Below the pieces are notes generated by a model, which had not been told where the DNA came from, did not search any database, and was given only the letters and a program-made list of their open reading frames with translations. A program made the translations under genes and the position numbers. A stretch of DNA of 64,000 nucleotides from NCBI GenBank assembly GCA_002812745.2, contig NCSJ02000059.1, forward strand, positions 102,250 to 166,249, read 5' to 3'. This document shows positions 35,925 to 47,355 of this stretch, one piece after another (the first letter of the stretch is position 1; each line of letters starts with the position of its first letter). Source of the stretch: Scytalidium lignicola. Lineage: Eukaryota; Ascomycota; Leotiomycetes.

Positions 35925-37922
35925 ATGTCGGGCATAGTTGGCAAAGCCGTGAGGAGGATGCGAAGTGGCATTCCAACTCCTCACTTACAGGCCAAAGGCG
36001 CTGAAAATGTGCATGGCGAAGATATGTGGTTGGATAACGACGATATCCGTCCGTTGAAACTCGCCGATCGGACTTGGAATCTATGGACATACCTGACATT
36101 TTGGTTCAGTGCAAGTAAGTCACATATCTAATAGGAATCTTAAAATTTTAAAAAAAGTATCGGGCTAATGATAGTTATGTAACAGCGGCCACTGTTTCCA
36201 ATTGGTATGCCGCATCCAGTGCTCAGGCATTGGGCTTGAGCATGTGGGAATCGATCGCGTGCAACTTTGGAGGCCAATGTTTGATTGCCATTGTCATAGT
36301 TCTTAATGGTCGAGCTGGAGCGAAATATCATATGTATGCCTCATGATTGGTCTTAGAACTCTTGCTGTACTCGTCTCTAACTCGGCAAATAGTGGTTATC
36401 CTATTTTGAACAGAGCTTCTTTTGGTATTTTTGGAGCATGGTGGCCGACTTTTAATCGAGCCGTTATGGCCATTGTCTGGAACGGAGTAAACGCCGTCCA
36501 AGGTGGACAGTGTGTCTATGCCATGTTGCATGCTCTTACTCCGAGAGTCGCAAATATCAAAAANCGTTATGGGAAATGGATCAGCTCTTGATTCTGGAGG
36601 TATGATTGGATTCGTGGTGTTTTGGATCATCACATGCTTCTTTTTGGTCATACCAATACCCAAGGTAAGTTGCGCTGGCTGTGCGAGGACGCTTAAAGGA
36701 TTAACAGATCTTCTAGATGAAACCACTAGTCTATGCAAAGCTCATTGTTTTCGTCATTTCAGCAATTGCCATGTGTGCATGGACATTGACCCTAGCTGGT
36801 GGAATTGGTGCAGTTGCACGTCAGCCAGGTACAGCTCATGGGTCTACCAAGGCATGGCTCGTGATCCGTTTCTTCCTATTAGGAGCAGCAAACTGCGCTA
36901 CGTTTGCCTCAAATGCTGCAGATTTTCAGAGATACGCCACAAAACCAAATGATGTTATCCTTGGTAACCTTTTGGGATTCCCTCTTGCCAATGTGAGTCA
37001 TTGTATTTTTCTGCCAATAGCATGTACTAATTTTGCAACAGCTGATCGTATCAATCGTTGGGAACTTGGTCGGCAGCAGTAGTCAGATTGTCTTTGGGGA
37101 AATTGTGTGGAACCCATTGACATATCTTGATATGCTCCAAACTACGAACTATACGGCTGCTAATCGAGCGGGATGTTTCTTTATCGCTGGATGTTTCACA
37201 TACTCAGCTATCTTCAGGTGAATATATCCAACTTTTTCCTCTCCTACATACACACGTACTGACTGTCCTCTAGCTCTATCTTCGAGAACAGTCTTCCAGC
37301 AGGCAACGATATCGCTGCCCTCTTCCCCAAATACCTTACTGTGCGCAAAGGCTTCTTCATCTGCGCTGTGGTGTCATTTGCCATCAACCCTTGGTATCTT
37401 CTGGGGTCCGCAAGCATATTCATCTCCTTCCTTGCATCCTACCAAATCTTCCTCTCGGCTATTACTGGTGTCCTCCTCAGCCATTACTATATCATATCCC
37501 GCGGTTATTTGGAAATTGACGACCTCTATACGTCTCGGAAATCCGGCGTCTACCACTATATTGGCGGCTGGAACTGGAGAGCTTATGCGGCCTATATTAT
37601 TGGGATCATTCCTAATTTCTATGGTTTCTTAAATAACATGGGTGTAAGCGCTCCTTTAGGCGTCACCCAGGCATATTACTTCGCCTATCCAATTGGCCTC
37701 TTTCTGAGCTTTTTTGTGTATTGGGCTGCGAACTACATCTCGCCTCCGCCACTTAGGTTCCCTCTCAGTGAGTGGCATGAGCCAAAGGATTATATTCGGC
37801 CTGAGGAGAGGGGAGAGATTGTAGCTGGCGTTGCTCTTGACGTGGAAAGTGACCCCGGAGACGGGTATTCGGACAAAAAAGCCGTGGAGATAAATGAAAA
37901 GGCTATTAGCCTGGAAAACTAG
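35925..37922 (+). CDS. NCS1 nucleobase/allantoin permease (Fur type)
   Basis: Six exons: 35925-36114, 36186-36333, 36393-36664, 36717-36992, 37042-37217 and 37274-37922. Ignoring the N at 36564 they total 569 aa. Family landmarks are NDDIRPLKLADRTWNLWTY before membrane segment 1, VSNWYAASSAQALGLS in segment 1, and GGQCVYAMLHALTP, FASNAADFQRYATKP and WNPLTYLD. This is the fungal Fur subgroup (Fur4/Dal4/Fui1), plasma-membrane H+ symporters for uracil, allantoin, uridine or related compounds. The substrate within the group cannot be fixed by eye. The cytosolic C-terminal tail is acidic with Lys residues, suited to ubiquitin-driven endocytosis. The promoter carries many GATA-factor sites, in keeping with nitrogen control. 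Confidence 0.92.
36564..36564. other. Ambiguous base that breaks the permease frame
   Basis: An N after a run of five A within exon 3. Omitting it gives VANIKNVMGNGSALDSGG in one frame and joins two segments of the same transporter. Counting it creates a premature stop within a few codons. Confidence 0.88.
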
Positions 37923-38106
37923 TGAATGTAATGACTTATGAAGAATGCTAAACCGCCATAACAGATTTTGTTAAGTCATTGAACACCATATAAAAACTGG
38001 GGTATATTCTTTCAATGACCAGTAATACCTAATACGCCATTCGAGATGCATTTTCCCAACCCAATATCGCCATAGTAATTTTTAGCAAAGAAACCTGTGA
38101 CTAAGT

Positions 38107-39134
38107 TTATGTGGTAGGAGTTAAATTCCCTACAGTCCCGATTTTACCACTCTTTTTCCTCTTGGGCTTCGGCATGCCTGGCGTCTTCGGACTTTTTGTT
38201 GCTTTCTTCAACGTTGAAGGATCAATCTTGGGAATGGCTAATGCTGGTCCAGCAGGTTTGCCTCCAGGTGTTGAGGATCCTTTAGTCGATGTCGGGACTG
38301 TTAACTTATCTTTCTCTTTTCTTCCTGACGAAGAAAGATGGAATTCCCCAGGATAACCAGTAATTGGGTTCTCATCCATGTACTCGTCTCCGTACTTCAT
38401 GGTTATTCCAAAAGACTCCTCAAGAAGACGACTACTTGCGTAGGTACTACTCTTCGAGGAAGACTGCATAGATTTCTTGGCTTCCAATACTGCTTCTGGC
38501 AATGGAGTATTCTCATTGCCCATATGCGACAATTGTGATTCGGGAGCTTTTGCTGGTTTGGCCGTGGTTGGCGGGAAGTAGGTATTGCCAAGCGAAGGAG
38601 TAAATTCAGGGAGATCTGCAGCGGTAGATATAAACTTATTTAGGGATGCCAGGACCGAGAGCTAGTCGAATATTAGTCCCTTTGTTACATGTACTTCATA
38701 TCTGAGCTTACCATTCGACTGCCAACGACATCTCCAAGTGTAGGTGCCATGTAAATGTTCTCACCAACGACAAAATATGTCGCATGTACTGTTATCTCGT
38801 CCTCTTCCATCTGCATTTTCCTTCTTGTCTGCTTTCTTATGACCCAGACTCCGGTTCCGGTACCAGGAGCCATCTCTGCCGGCTCCTGCGCAACCATAAA
38901 TTCCAGCCCTGACATCGTCTTCAGTCGGCCTTCAAAGGCTTCACGAGTCTGGATGATGTGTAGCATATTTGGGTTAAACATTGCTTGTGACATTAGAACC
39001 GCATTGTTAGAGGTAGGATCATAGAATGGCGATTGTGCGAAATAGAACAAGACTGAGTTTGAGTGAATTCCTTGCATTCCTTGGGCGATGGGAGGAGATC
39101 GCCATTGGATCTCATCCAGAGGCTGAGATGCCAT
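38107..39134 (-). CDS. MED6: Mediator subunit Med6
   Basis: Two exons on the minus strand: 39134-38712 and 38661-38107, intron 51 bp (GTAAGC...ACTAG), giving 325 aa. The N-terminal domain has the Med6 signature: EIQWRSPPIAQ, then VLFYFAQSPFYDPTSNN and GLEFMVAQEP, then the aromatic strand TYFVVGENIYMAPTLGDVV. The C-terminal half is Pro/Ser/Lys-rich and probably disordered, ending in a basic stretch (KPKRKKSGK) that could act as a nuclear signal. Med6 sits in the head module of Mediator and contacts RNA polymerase II. The gene is convergent with the permease (184 bp between stops). Confidence 0.94.
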
Positions 39135-39464
39135 TTTGTTACATGCGCTAGTATCCCATACAAAATATAGTGTGTATTTGTACTGAGGATTAAGATGGAG
39201 AAGTTGTTATGCTCACTATTTCCTTTATAGTTTTATGTTGATAGCATTGAGGTCAAGATCTCCACTAGAGTGGCTGCCATTGTCTGCGGCCGCTAGCGCT
39301 GCAGTCGGGGTAAACATAAATACGGCCCCACAAAATTCTGCCAGCACTCTCCGACTTTTAGAATCACAAGCTTAATAGCATGCCGCGTGCGAAGTCTCAA
39401 TACTTCCTTCTTGATGTTGGGGTTCTTTACTAGGTTTTGGTATTTCGATATTGTATAGGTCACC
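39135..39464. promoter_or_regulatory. Divergent promoter MED6 / RS-rich protein
   Basis: A 330-bp interval between head-to-head genes. It contains a NotI-like GCGGCCGC at about 39286-39293 and a moderate rise in GC. No coding frame. Confidence 0.45.
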
Positions 39465-40385
39465 ATGGATCTATTATCTTCAATCCGGAAATCTGGCTCT
39501 CGGGGTGGAGTGAATTTCAGCTGGGATGAGGTTACTACGTCACAGGTACAGTTCCACCTGTTTTGATGGTGCTTTGATGCTGACGATGCTATTATGAAGC
39601 ACCGAGAAAATTACCTTGGCCACAGTCTTATGGCACCTGTTGGTCGCTGGCAAAAGGGAAAGGACCTGACATGGTATGCCAAAGCCGACGATAAAAATAC
39701 AGGCGAGACAGCAGAAGAGAAACACGTTCGAGAGCGCAAAGAAGAGATCAAGCGTATTAAAGAAGCGGAGGAAGATGCACTTTCAAGAGCATTGGGACTT
39801 CCTGTTACGCCTAGAGGTAATGGAGAAGGTACCGGAGCAAACGCCGTGGACGTAACAGAAATAAATAGGATGATTAAGGAGACTGAGGTCGGTGATGATG
39901 AGATTGAAGAAGTAGGCAAGGGCCGAGGTTTTGGTGATTTTGTTGGGAAAACGGTCGACGATGCCCCCTCGAAAATCAGCGAAGAGCAGTTAGAAGGTGG
40001 CTTGATACGCGGTCGCAGAGACAACACCAGCGACAGGAGACCAGAGGCACGGAAGGAAAGAAGGAGAGATCACAGAAGTAGGAGCCGAAGCCGAAGTAGG
40101 GAACGGAGGCATCACCGACATAGATATCGATCTCGAAGTGGTGACCGAGAAAGGCATCATAGACGAAGACGAGAGGACCGCCTAGAGATTAGGGCTAGAA
40201 GCAGAAGCCGTGACAGAGAGGAGCGAAGATATCGAAATGGGAGTGGCGACAGACAGAGATCTAGACGAGATGATAGAGATTATGGACGTTCGAGAAGAGA
40301 TGACGATCAAAGATTGCGGCGGAGTCGATCGCCACGAATAAGGGATAGGAGAGAGGTGAGAGAACACCAGGACAAACGAATTTGA
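39465..40385 (+). CDS. MMTAG2-like RS/RD-rich protein (kinase phosphorylation domain)
   Basis: Exon 1 is 39465-39545 (MDLLSSIRKSGSRGGVNFSW) and exon 2 is 39600-40385, giving 288 aa. The junction restores the domain core: SWDEVTTSQ joined to HRENYLGHSLMAPVGRWQ, then KGKDLTWYAK. This is the conserved N-terminus of the multiple myeloma tumor-associated protein 2 family. A charged helix (VRERKEEIKRIKEAEEDAL) follows. The last ~120 residues are Arg/Ser/Asp-rich (RSRSRSRERRHHRHRYRSRS), as in splicing-related nuclear proteins. The exact role is poorly known; a link to RNA processing is inferred from the RS tail. It shares a promoter interval with MED6. Confidence 0.87.
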
Positions 40386-40975
40386 AAGGAGATGAGAGGC
40401 CAGGTTCTCTATGGCGCCTGGTGTTATTCATTGATTCTCTATCGGCCATTGTACGATTTCTTTTTCCTCCTAAAACCCAAAACTCTGTTGTAGCGCTTTT
40501 GAATGCGTTGGTGACTTGTTGGTTACGGTACTTACGTACTCTCGGCCACCGTAAAAGGCTTAAGTCCGACGTAGACGACATGTTGATGCCTCTCATTATG
40601 CTGTTAACGTTGCGTAAGCTAATGTTTTTAAAAACTTGAGCCATGTTTCTTATTTTACTCTGATGGTCAGGTATCCTGAGAGTAGATCCTTCTCTGATCC
40701 TAAAAATTTGCGTATAATACTGTTCCTTGAAGTCATTTGCAGATCCCGGCACTCGCCACAGCCTTTCGTCTCAGCCTTCCGCTTCACTTCACCGAAACAT
40801 CTCTAAGCCTCGTCCCCATTTCTTCAACGGTGAACGTCAACCTAGAGCTCCGTGAGCTCCCCTCATAACCCCACCCCAACCCTATAATAAGCACGAATGC
40901 AATGCTAGTGTCCTCATAAGATCTACAATACGAGCAATCATAGGGAGGAGTTGTGAGGATCGTTGCGAGGTCGAA
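40386..40975. other. Intergenic before the GHKL ATPase gene
   Basis: About 590 bp. The minus frame at 40261-40752 (163 codons) runs through the 3' end of the RS gene and has no recognised content. A G/A-rich leader precedes the ATG at 40976. Confidence 0.45.
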
Positions 40976-43900
40976 ATGGATTTCACGAAGCTCAGAGCTG
41001 CTGCACTGAAGGATGGTGATGACGAAGAGGCAGTCACAGTAAACACTCGTGCACTCATCGATAAGGTTCTTGCAAGATACTCTGGAGAATGGACGACTCT
41101 TCGAGAATTAATACAGAATGCTGCGGATGCGCAGGCCGCGACCGTGACAATCAAATTCGAGACCTTGCCTTCAGCACAGGTCCCTCTGGCCAATACTACA
41201 GACCAATCCGAGATATTAAAGCATGTACTCCTTCACCATACCCTAAAACGTCTCTTAGTCACAAATGATGGTCTCGCATTTGGAGCCAACGACTGGTCGA
41301 GATTAAAGAGGATCGCGGAGGGAAATCCGGATGAAACAAAGATCGGGGCTTTTGGGGTAGGATTTTACAGTGTATTTGCAGACTGTGAGGAACCATTTGT
41401 TAGTTCTGGGAATGAAGCTATGGCTTTTTACTGGAAAGGAAACTCTCTCTTTACAAGAAGGTTACAGTTACCCAGTGGAGAAGGAAACCCGAATACTAGC
41501 TTCGTTCTCGATTACCGAAATAATACGACTCCGATACCCAACCTTCTATCAATATGTCAGTTCTTGTCTACGAGTTTAACATTTGTTGCTCTGCAAAAAC
41601 TTGAGTTATGGGTAGATGACTGGAAGATTATTTCTTTGCAGAAGAAGGCAGCTCCAAGTATAGAGGTTCCCATTGCTAGAGATGCAGAAACAAAGACCAA
41701 AGAGGGCTTGATGAAAGTTCGGAGTCTTGAAAGAGAGAGTGTACAGATGGATGCGAGTTTTATGAATGTAGTTGGGTGGAAGCCATCAATACCCACGTCG
41801 GTGCAAAAATCTGGCAATTATGACGGTGGCTATGGCAGCAGTTCGTCCGATGTTCCCTCTCTGCGATCCTTCTTCTCTCGGCTTACTGCTTCCTCAAGCC
41901 ATTCCCAGTCAAAGATTAAGGCTATGCGGGAAGAAAAAGCAATACAGGAAATTGTTCTCGAAGATTTGACAGCTCAAACAACTGCACATGTATTTTTACG
42001 AGTCACTACCGCCGTTGTCAAAACATCCGTTAACGCCAGCTTTGCAGCGGAACTTGAGCGTGCCACGAAGAAACCACCACCAAAAATTACGAAGATTGCC
42101 ATCCTAACGTCTTCATATGATGAGAGTGCTGCTTCCACTAAGGAAAACGTTGTAGCCAAAAGTGTAGATGTATTTGCATCTGTTCTCCCAAGCAAGAAAC
42201 CTGGGGGTCGCGTATTTATTGGCTTTCCAACACATCAAACTACAGGTGCAGGACTACATCTATCAGCTCCATCAGTCATACCTACTGTTGAGCGAGAGTC
42301 TATTGACTTGAACGCGCGATGGGTCAGAACTTGGAACGTGGAGATGTTAAGAGTAGCTGGAATCATGTCGCGACTAGCATTCTCCAATGAAATGTCTGAT
42401 CTGTCCAACAAAATCAGGCGCGCTACGGAATCAGCGGGTCATGCTGGTAAAGTTACAAAAGTAGAACTCACTACATTTATGCCCGAAGCATTACACATTC
42501 TAAAATCTTTTACATTTGGAGATTCTACACCTAGTTCACACGTTTCTCAGATCTTGGAAGAAGCATTCTGGATGGCATATAAAAAACCTTCCATTGAGAT
42601 CTACAGCACATCAGGGGTATTACCTACCACAAAAGTACGTCTTGCTACAGAGGACCTAAGTGGTTTTGTTGATGGAATACCTGTCGTTCCGAATGATATT
42701 GCCGAGTGCGAATTCGTCCACAAGCTTAAGGACTTTGGGCTCATCACAGAAATCACTGTGAGTGATGTTAAAGTGGAGCTGGAAGCGAAAGCTTTAAACA
42801 AAGATCAGTTGATCCAATTTATTAGCTGGGTTGCTCGCAAAGCTGTGAATGGTGACATTGATGAGCCAACTATACATTCGCTCCTTGACGTAGTAGTTGC
42901 CACTATAGATGGGAATGAAGGCAAAGGCGATATCATTGCACTTGGCAGCATTAAGAATTATCTCAATGTCACAAAGATTCCTCCCGAGGTCCCGCTCCCA
43001 CCAACAACAATCCCTTTCCAATTCACTAGAGGTCTAAATGTCCACGAACTTCAAGCATTGGGCTGGGAACCTCTGGAGATTGTCCCGTGGGTTCGATACC
43101 TGATTGAATCTAATTCCAATAGGCCAACTGATCAAAATCTATTTACGACACCCGCGTTTGCAACACAAATTTTGCAAGTTATTTCTCGAGCATGGGATGT
43201 ACTCAGCTCAAGCTCAAGAGAGACCGTTTCATCCCTTCTGAAACAACATACCGTCATTCCTACCAAGTTCGGTATGAGGAAACCCAATGAATCCTACTTT
43301 GCCTCGGTGAAACTCTTTGATGATCTCCCAATAGTCACCTGCCAAGGAGTAAAGGAGAAATTCTTGGCGACTGTCGGGGTTCGAAAAACCGTTGATCTCG
43401 AGACAATCTTTTCCCGTTTGCTTGCCCCGCAAACCGCCAACGAAAAGGGAGCCAGTACAAACACTCGCCATATGGAATTGATAAAGTATTTGGCATCAGT
43501 GAAGGACGATATTCCACCGGATGATTTGAAAAGATTGAAGAATTCACAAATTTGCCCTGCTGAGGCTGGCCCCAAGGGTCTGGAGCCAACAAAAGGCACC
43601 AACAGGCTTTACAAAGTATCCGAACTCTTTGAGCCAAAAGATAATCTACGAGAACTGGGATTGCCTATTCTCCAATGGCCAGGTCCACCAGGAAGCTACC
43701 GACCTGGAAGTGTAGAGGGCCGTTTTCTCTCCTTCCTTGGTCTACGGGCTTATCCGTCCGTTCCAGAACTTGTGGATATGATGTCGTCTACTGATTCTCC
43801 GCTTAGGGAGAAATCTATGACATATTTCATTGCAAATCACCATATCAACGGGTATGCTGGGTTTAATGTTGGTTCGACTACAAAAGAATTTTTGCCATTA

Positions 43901-46412
43901 CAGGGCGATGAAAAACGCCTAGTAACACCAAATGAATGCTTTACAAATGAGAAGTGCTCTGTTCTCGGGTTCAGTATCCTCAGAAAAGATCTGCATATCC
44001 ATGTAAATGTGAGTTATGCCTCAATGTATTGCTTTGCTATAGATTTAGCTAACATGCTTTAGAAATTTGGAGTTGTAGTTGATCCTCCAGTCACAGAGTG
44101 CGTAAATAGACTTATTGCCAAACCACCTCAGAATCGGCGAGAAGCTTCCACGCTCTTTGGATATTTTGCAGGCCGTCTAGCTGAGATTGCACAAAATAAT
44201 GTTGCAAAACTTGGAGACGCCAGAATTGTTCCTGTTGTATCACGAAAAGAAACACTAGATGAGAAGAAACTTTCAGAAGATGTCAAGCACCTCACTCCCC
44301 GACAAGTATACTTAGGAAGCTCCTCGGTGTACAGCGAGATCTTCGACTTCGTGGATTTTGGTAGTGATGCTAATACATTTCTACTAAAATGTGGTTCGAA
44401 GTATGAACCTACTAAGCTAGAACTAGCTGGTCTGGCCTGTCGAGAACCTGCACGTCTTCTAAGCATTATGCAGAGTCCTGAGAAGTATCTCAGTATGCTA
44501 AGAACTCTTGCTGAAGATCTTGCTATGCTGAAAAAGGATAAAGTCCTCTTCAAACAAATGAAATCGTCTCCTTTCCTCTTGGCAACCAAAGAAGTACCTG
44601 CACCGAGAAAACCTAGGAAACTTGAATTCAGTGAAAATGAAGATACCCTAAATGACGATGATGAAGATGCTCCTATCAAGCAATATCAGCTTGCTTTACC
44701 TTCCCAGATCGTCATAGTAAGCCATTTATCTTCCCATATATATCCCTTTGATATAGATGCTAATTATTTTCAAGGTTGACGACTATAGCAGCTACCGTTT
44801 ATTCAAAGAATCCATAATTTGTGCACCATTTGAGAACAAATTAGAAGACTTTTACAGTGCGCTAGGTGCTGTTGAGCTTGGAAGTCTTGTGCAAGATGAT
44901 CTAAGAGTTGGCTCAACTAGTGACAACCAAAAAACTGCAGCTAAGCTCCGCAGCCACGTTCTTGAACGGTCAAAGCTTTTCCTCCATGAATCTGAGTCCA
45001 GCAATGTCAAGCATGACAGCAGATGGCTAGAAAAGAACCTAAAAGTGCTTGCTGTGAACAACATCTCCTTGCGGCGGTCTCTCCGTGGACACAACCTCTC
45101 TCATACACAAAAGAGAACCGCTGCTTGTACACATGAAAGACATAGTGGATGGACTCTTTTGATAACGGCCACTGGATACAATACTTACGAGATCAGTCAA
45201 GCAATTTGCAAACTATTACTTGATCGTCCTACTCAGCAATCCTACCTTACCTTCGAGACATTCCTGAACTTCACTCTCCTAGAACTTAGATCCCGTGGGT
45301 ATAATGTCGACCGCATTCTCAGGGTCAAGGCTGCGGAGCAAAGGATTGCAGAAGAAGAACGTAAGAAACAGCTTCAAGCAGAACAGCGTCAAATTAGGGA
45401 GCAGGAAGAGCAATGGAAGAGAGAGCAAGATACCCAAATAGTACCAGCAGTTGCTCGTGATGATCGGCGTAAATCGACCAAGGTTGAGATGCCGGGGGCA
45501 TTTGGTGACGATTCACCAGAGAATTCTCCAGAACCTATTCAGAAACAAGGTCGAGGCTTGTTCTCCAACTGGACCCGCCGCTTAGGTCTTGATGGGGGTG
45601 GTGAAGCGCAGCAGCAACTACAGAACTTCCTTGGAGGGGGCGTTGGCCCAAGTCATGCTCCAATCCCCGATAATCCCCCAACCTATGACGAGTCAACTAG
45701 GGGTGCAGTATCAAAGCCTTCAGACACAGAGAAGGTTTCATCTCCTGCAGCTGTCCAACAAAATTTGATGAATGCCATCCAAGCCTCTAGAGCTCATGAT
45801 TCCTCGTCGCTATTCTCACCACCATCAACACAAGTCATTAAAGAACAATCATCATATTGCGACTCAAATCATAGTCATGATATAGCCTTCCTTGCTGACG
45901 CATCAAACGGAATGCGCATCTTTGTCTCTAAGGCCTTATCTACGCCCTCTAGCTCCTTCCTAACCGCCAATGTGGCTGCTCTAAACTCTTTTGCAATCCT
46001 GATCCAAGAAGTTGGAGATGTCTATTCACTGGCCAGAAAAGCGCTCCATATTTTCTACGATGAACGGGGACCTACTATAGCGTTCAATTCCAACGGAAGC
46101 ATATTCTGCAACTTCCGGTTCTTTCAACAATTACACCAGAAGAAGTTAGAGAGCGGAATACCAGGTGGCAGGGTTGAGGCCGGAAGTTATTGGTGGATTG
46201 TGATTGCTCACGAATTGGCGCATAATTTGGTAAAGGAGCATAGTTCGGAGCATAGCTTCTATACGTGAGTGCATTTCAATCTGTTGGTTCTCTTGATTCC
46301 GGAACTAACTCTGTACAGGGAGATGCTTGTTGCAAATTACTTCTCAAAAATGATGGCACGTGCTACAGCATATATGAGTTCAGGAACTAGACAAATCGAG
46401 GAGGCGAATTGA
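40976..46412 (+). CDS. Sacsin-like GHKL ATPase with C-terminal HExxH motif (DUF3684-type)
   Basis: Four exons: 40976-44008, 44063-44716, 44775-46264 and 46319-46412, in phase, 1756 aa. The N-terminus is an Hsp90-type GHKL ATPase fold as in sacsin: LRELIQNAADAQA (N-box, about 43-54), VTNDGLAFGA (about 95-104) and IGAFGVGFYSVF (about 123-134). A long unrecognised middle follows. A charged coiled coil (AAEQRIAEEERKKQLQAEQ) and a disordered Pro-rich stretch (DNPPTYDES) lie at roughly 1400-1560. The last 60 residues contain AHELAHNLVKEHSSEH, with His1708, Glu1709, His1712 and His1718 spaced like a zinc-peptidase site. Sacsins are large cytosolic chaperone-like proteins. I know of fungus-wide relatives of undetermined function. 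Fusion of an ATPase chaperone to a protease-like end is the striking point. Confidence 0.88.
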
Positions 46413-47355
46413 TAGACTAGAAGGATTATATGGTACAGTATAACATGATTATGTGTATATGACTAGATGGTTTATAGATTATATACTAGCAGATAGATGA
46501 TTTCGAGTTGGGAAACTAGGCGACTTGGAGTGGGAGCGATTTCTCGTATGACTTTCATCTAGAATAAATCGCAGTTGGATAGTACAGAACATGGGATCCT
46601 CTTGACAGTCATATTTCTGCTTCCACGTTGATCAAGTGGTAAATAATTTCCATATTTCATTGAACTGGGATTCTATTCTCATGTTTTGCAAAGCAGCTAG
46701 TCTCTGCTCCCACTGTACAAATCCTACTGTACCACATCGAACAGCAACACCAGCTTCCAAGGCATTGCACGTGGAGAAGCTAATTAGCGATGGGGCTAGC
46801 TGGATAAGCAGCATGCAGCAGCCCGCTTGTGTGAAGCTTATTCCAGACAATGGCCCGAAGACGAGCACAAAGTTTCATGACTCACCAAAGACCGAATACA
46901 GAAGCTCGGTAAATCTAAGAGTTTCACCGACATAATTACTCCAAAGCCATGCAATACCATCATCACCATGGTATGAAGTATCTCCAAGTCTTCACAGGTT
47001 GCAATGACAGGCCTTTAACATGCGCCATTCTGTACTTCTGCAAGGGTGGGGCCATCAACTGACAAATAGCAGTTACAGTCCATATTAGATTTCATTATGG
47101 CATGGGTAAGATGCAGGTAGGAATAGTGACCAGTCGGTGGGACAGTAGTTCATTTCCTTTTTCTCTTTGCAGGGCGTAGTGCCACATCAGGCTGGTGGTT
47201 AATTCCTCCCTTATCTCTTGTTGCATGAGAGTCACACAACACCAAATGCCGTAAAACTAAAACTCTTCTAATACACAGACACGATCCACTCGCTTTCCCT
47301 TCCACAGATCGTTTGTAACTGTGATCTCTCTATATTTGAGGTAGTAACTGGAGGC
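46413..47355. other. Intergenic with a coding-like minus-strand tract
   Basis: About 940 bp. On the minus strand, 46632-47090 shows protein-like frames (for example FTQAGCCMLLIQLAPSL and DDGIAWLWSNYVGETLRF) separated by stops or frame changes. I could not build a clean splice model. It may be a decayed gene or chance. The right end is the permease promoter. Confidence 0.3.

Noticed and set aside
40261..40752. 163-codon minus frame after the RS-rich gene
   Set aside because: It runs antisense through the RS-gene 3' end, where Arg/Ser codons tend to leave the opposite strand open.
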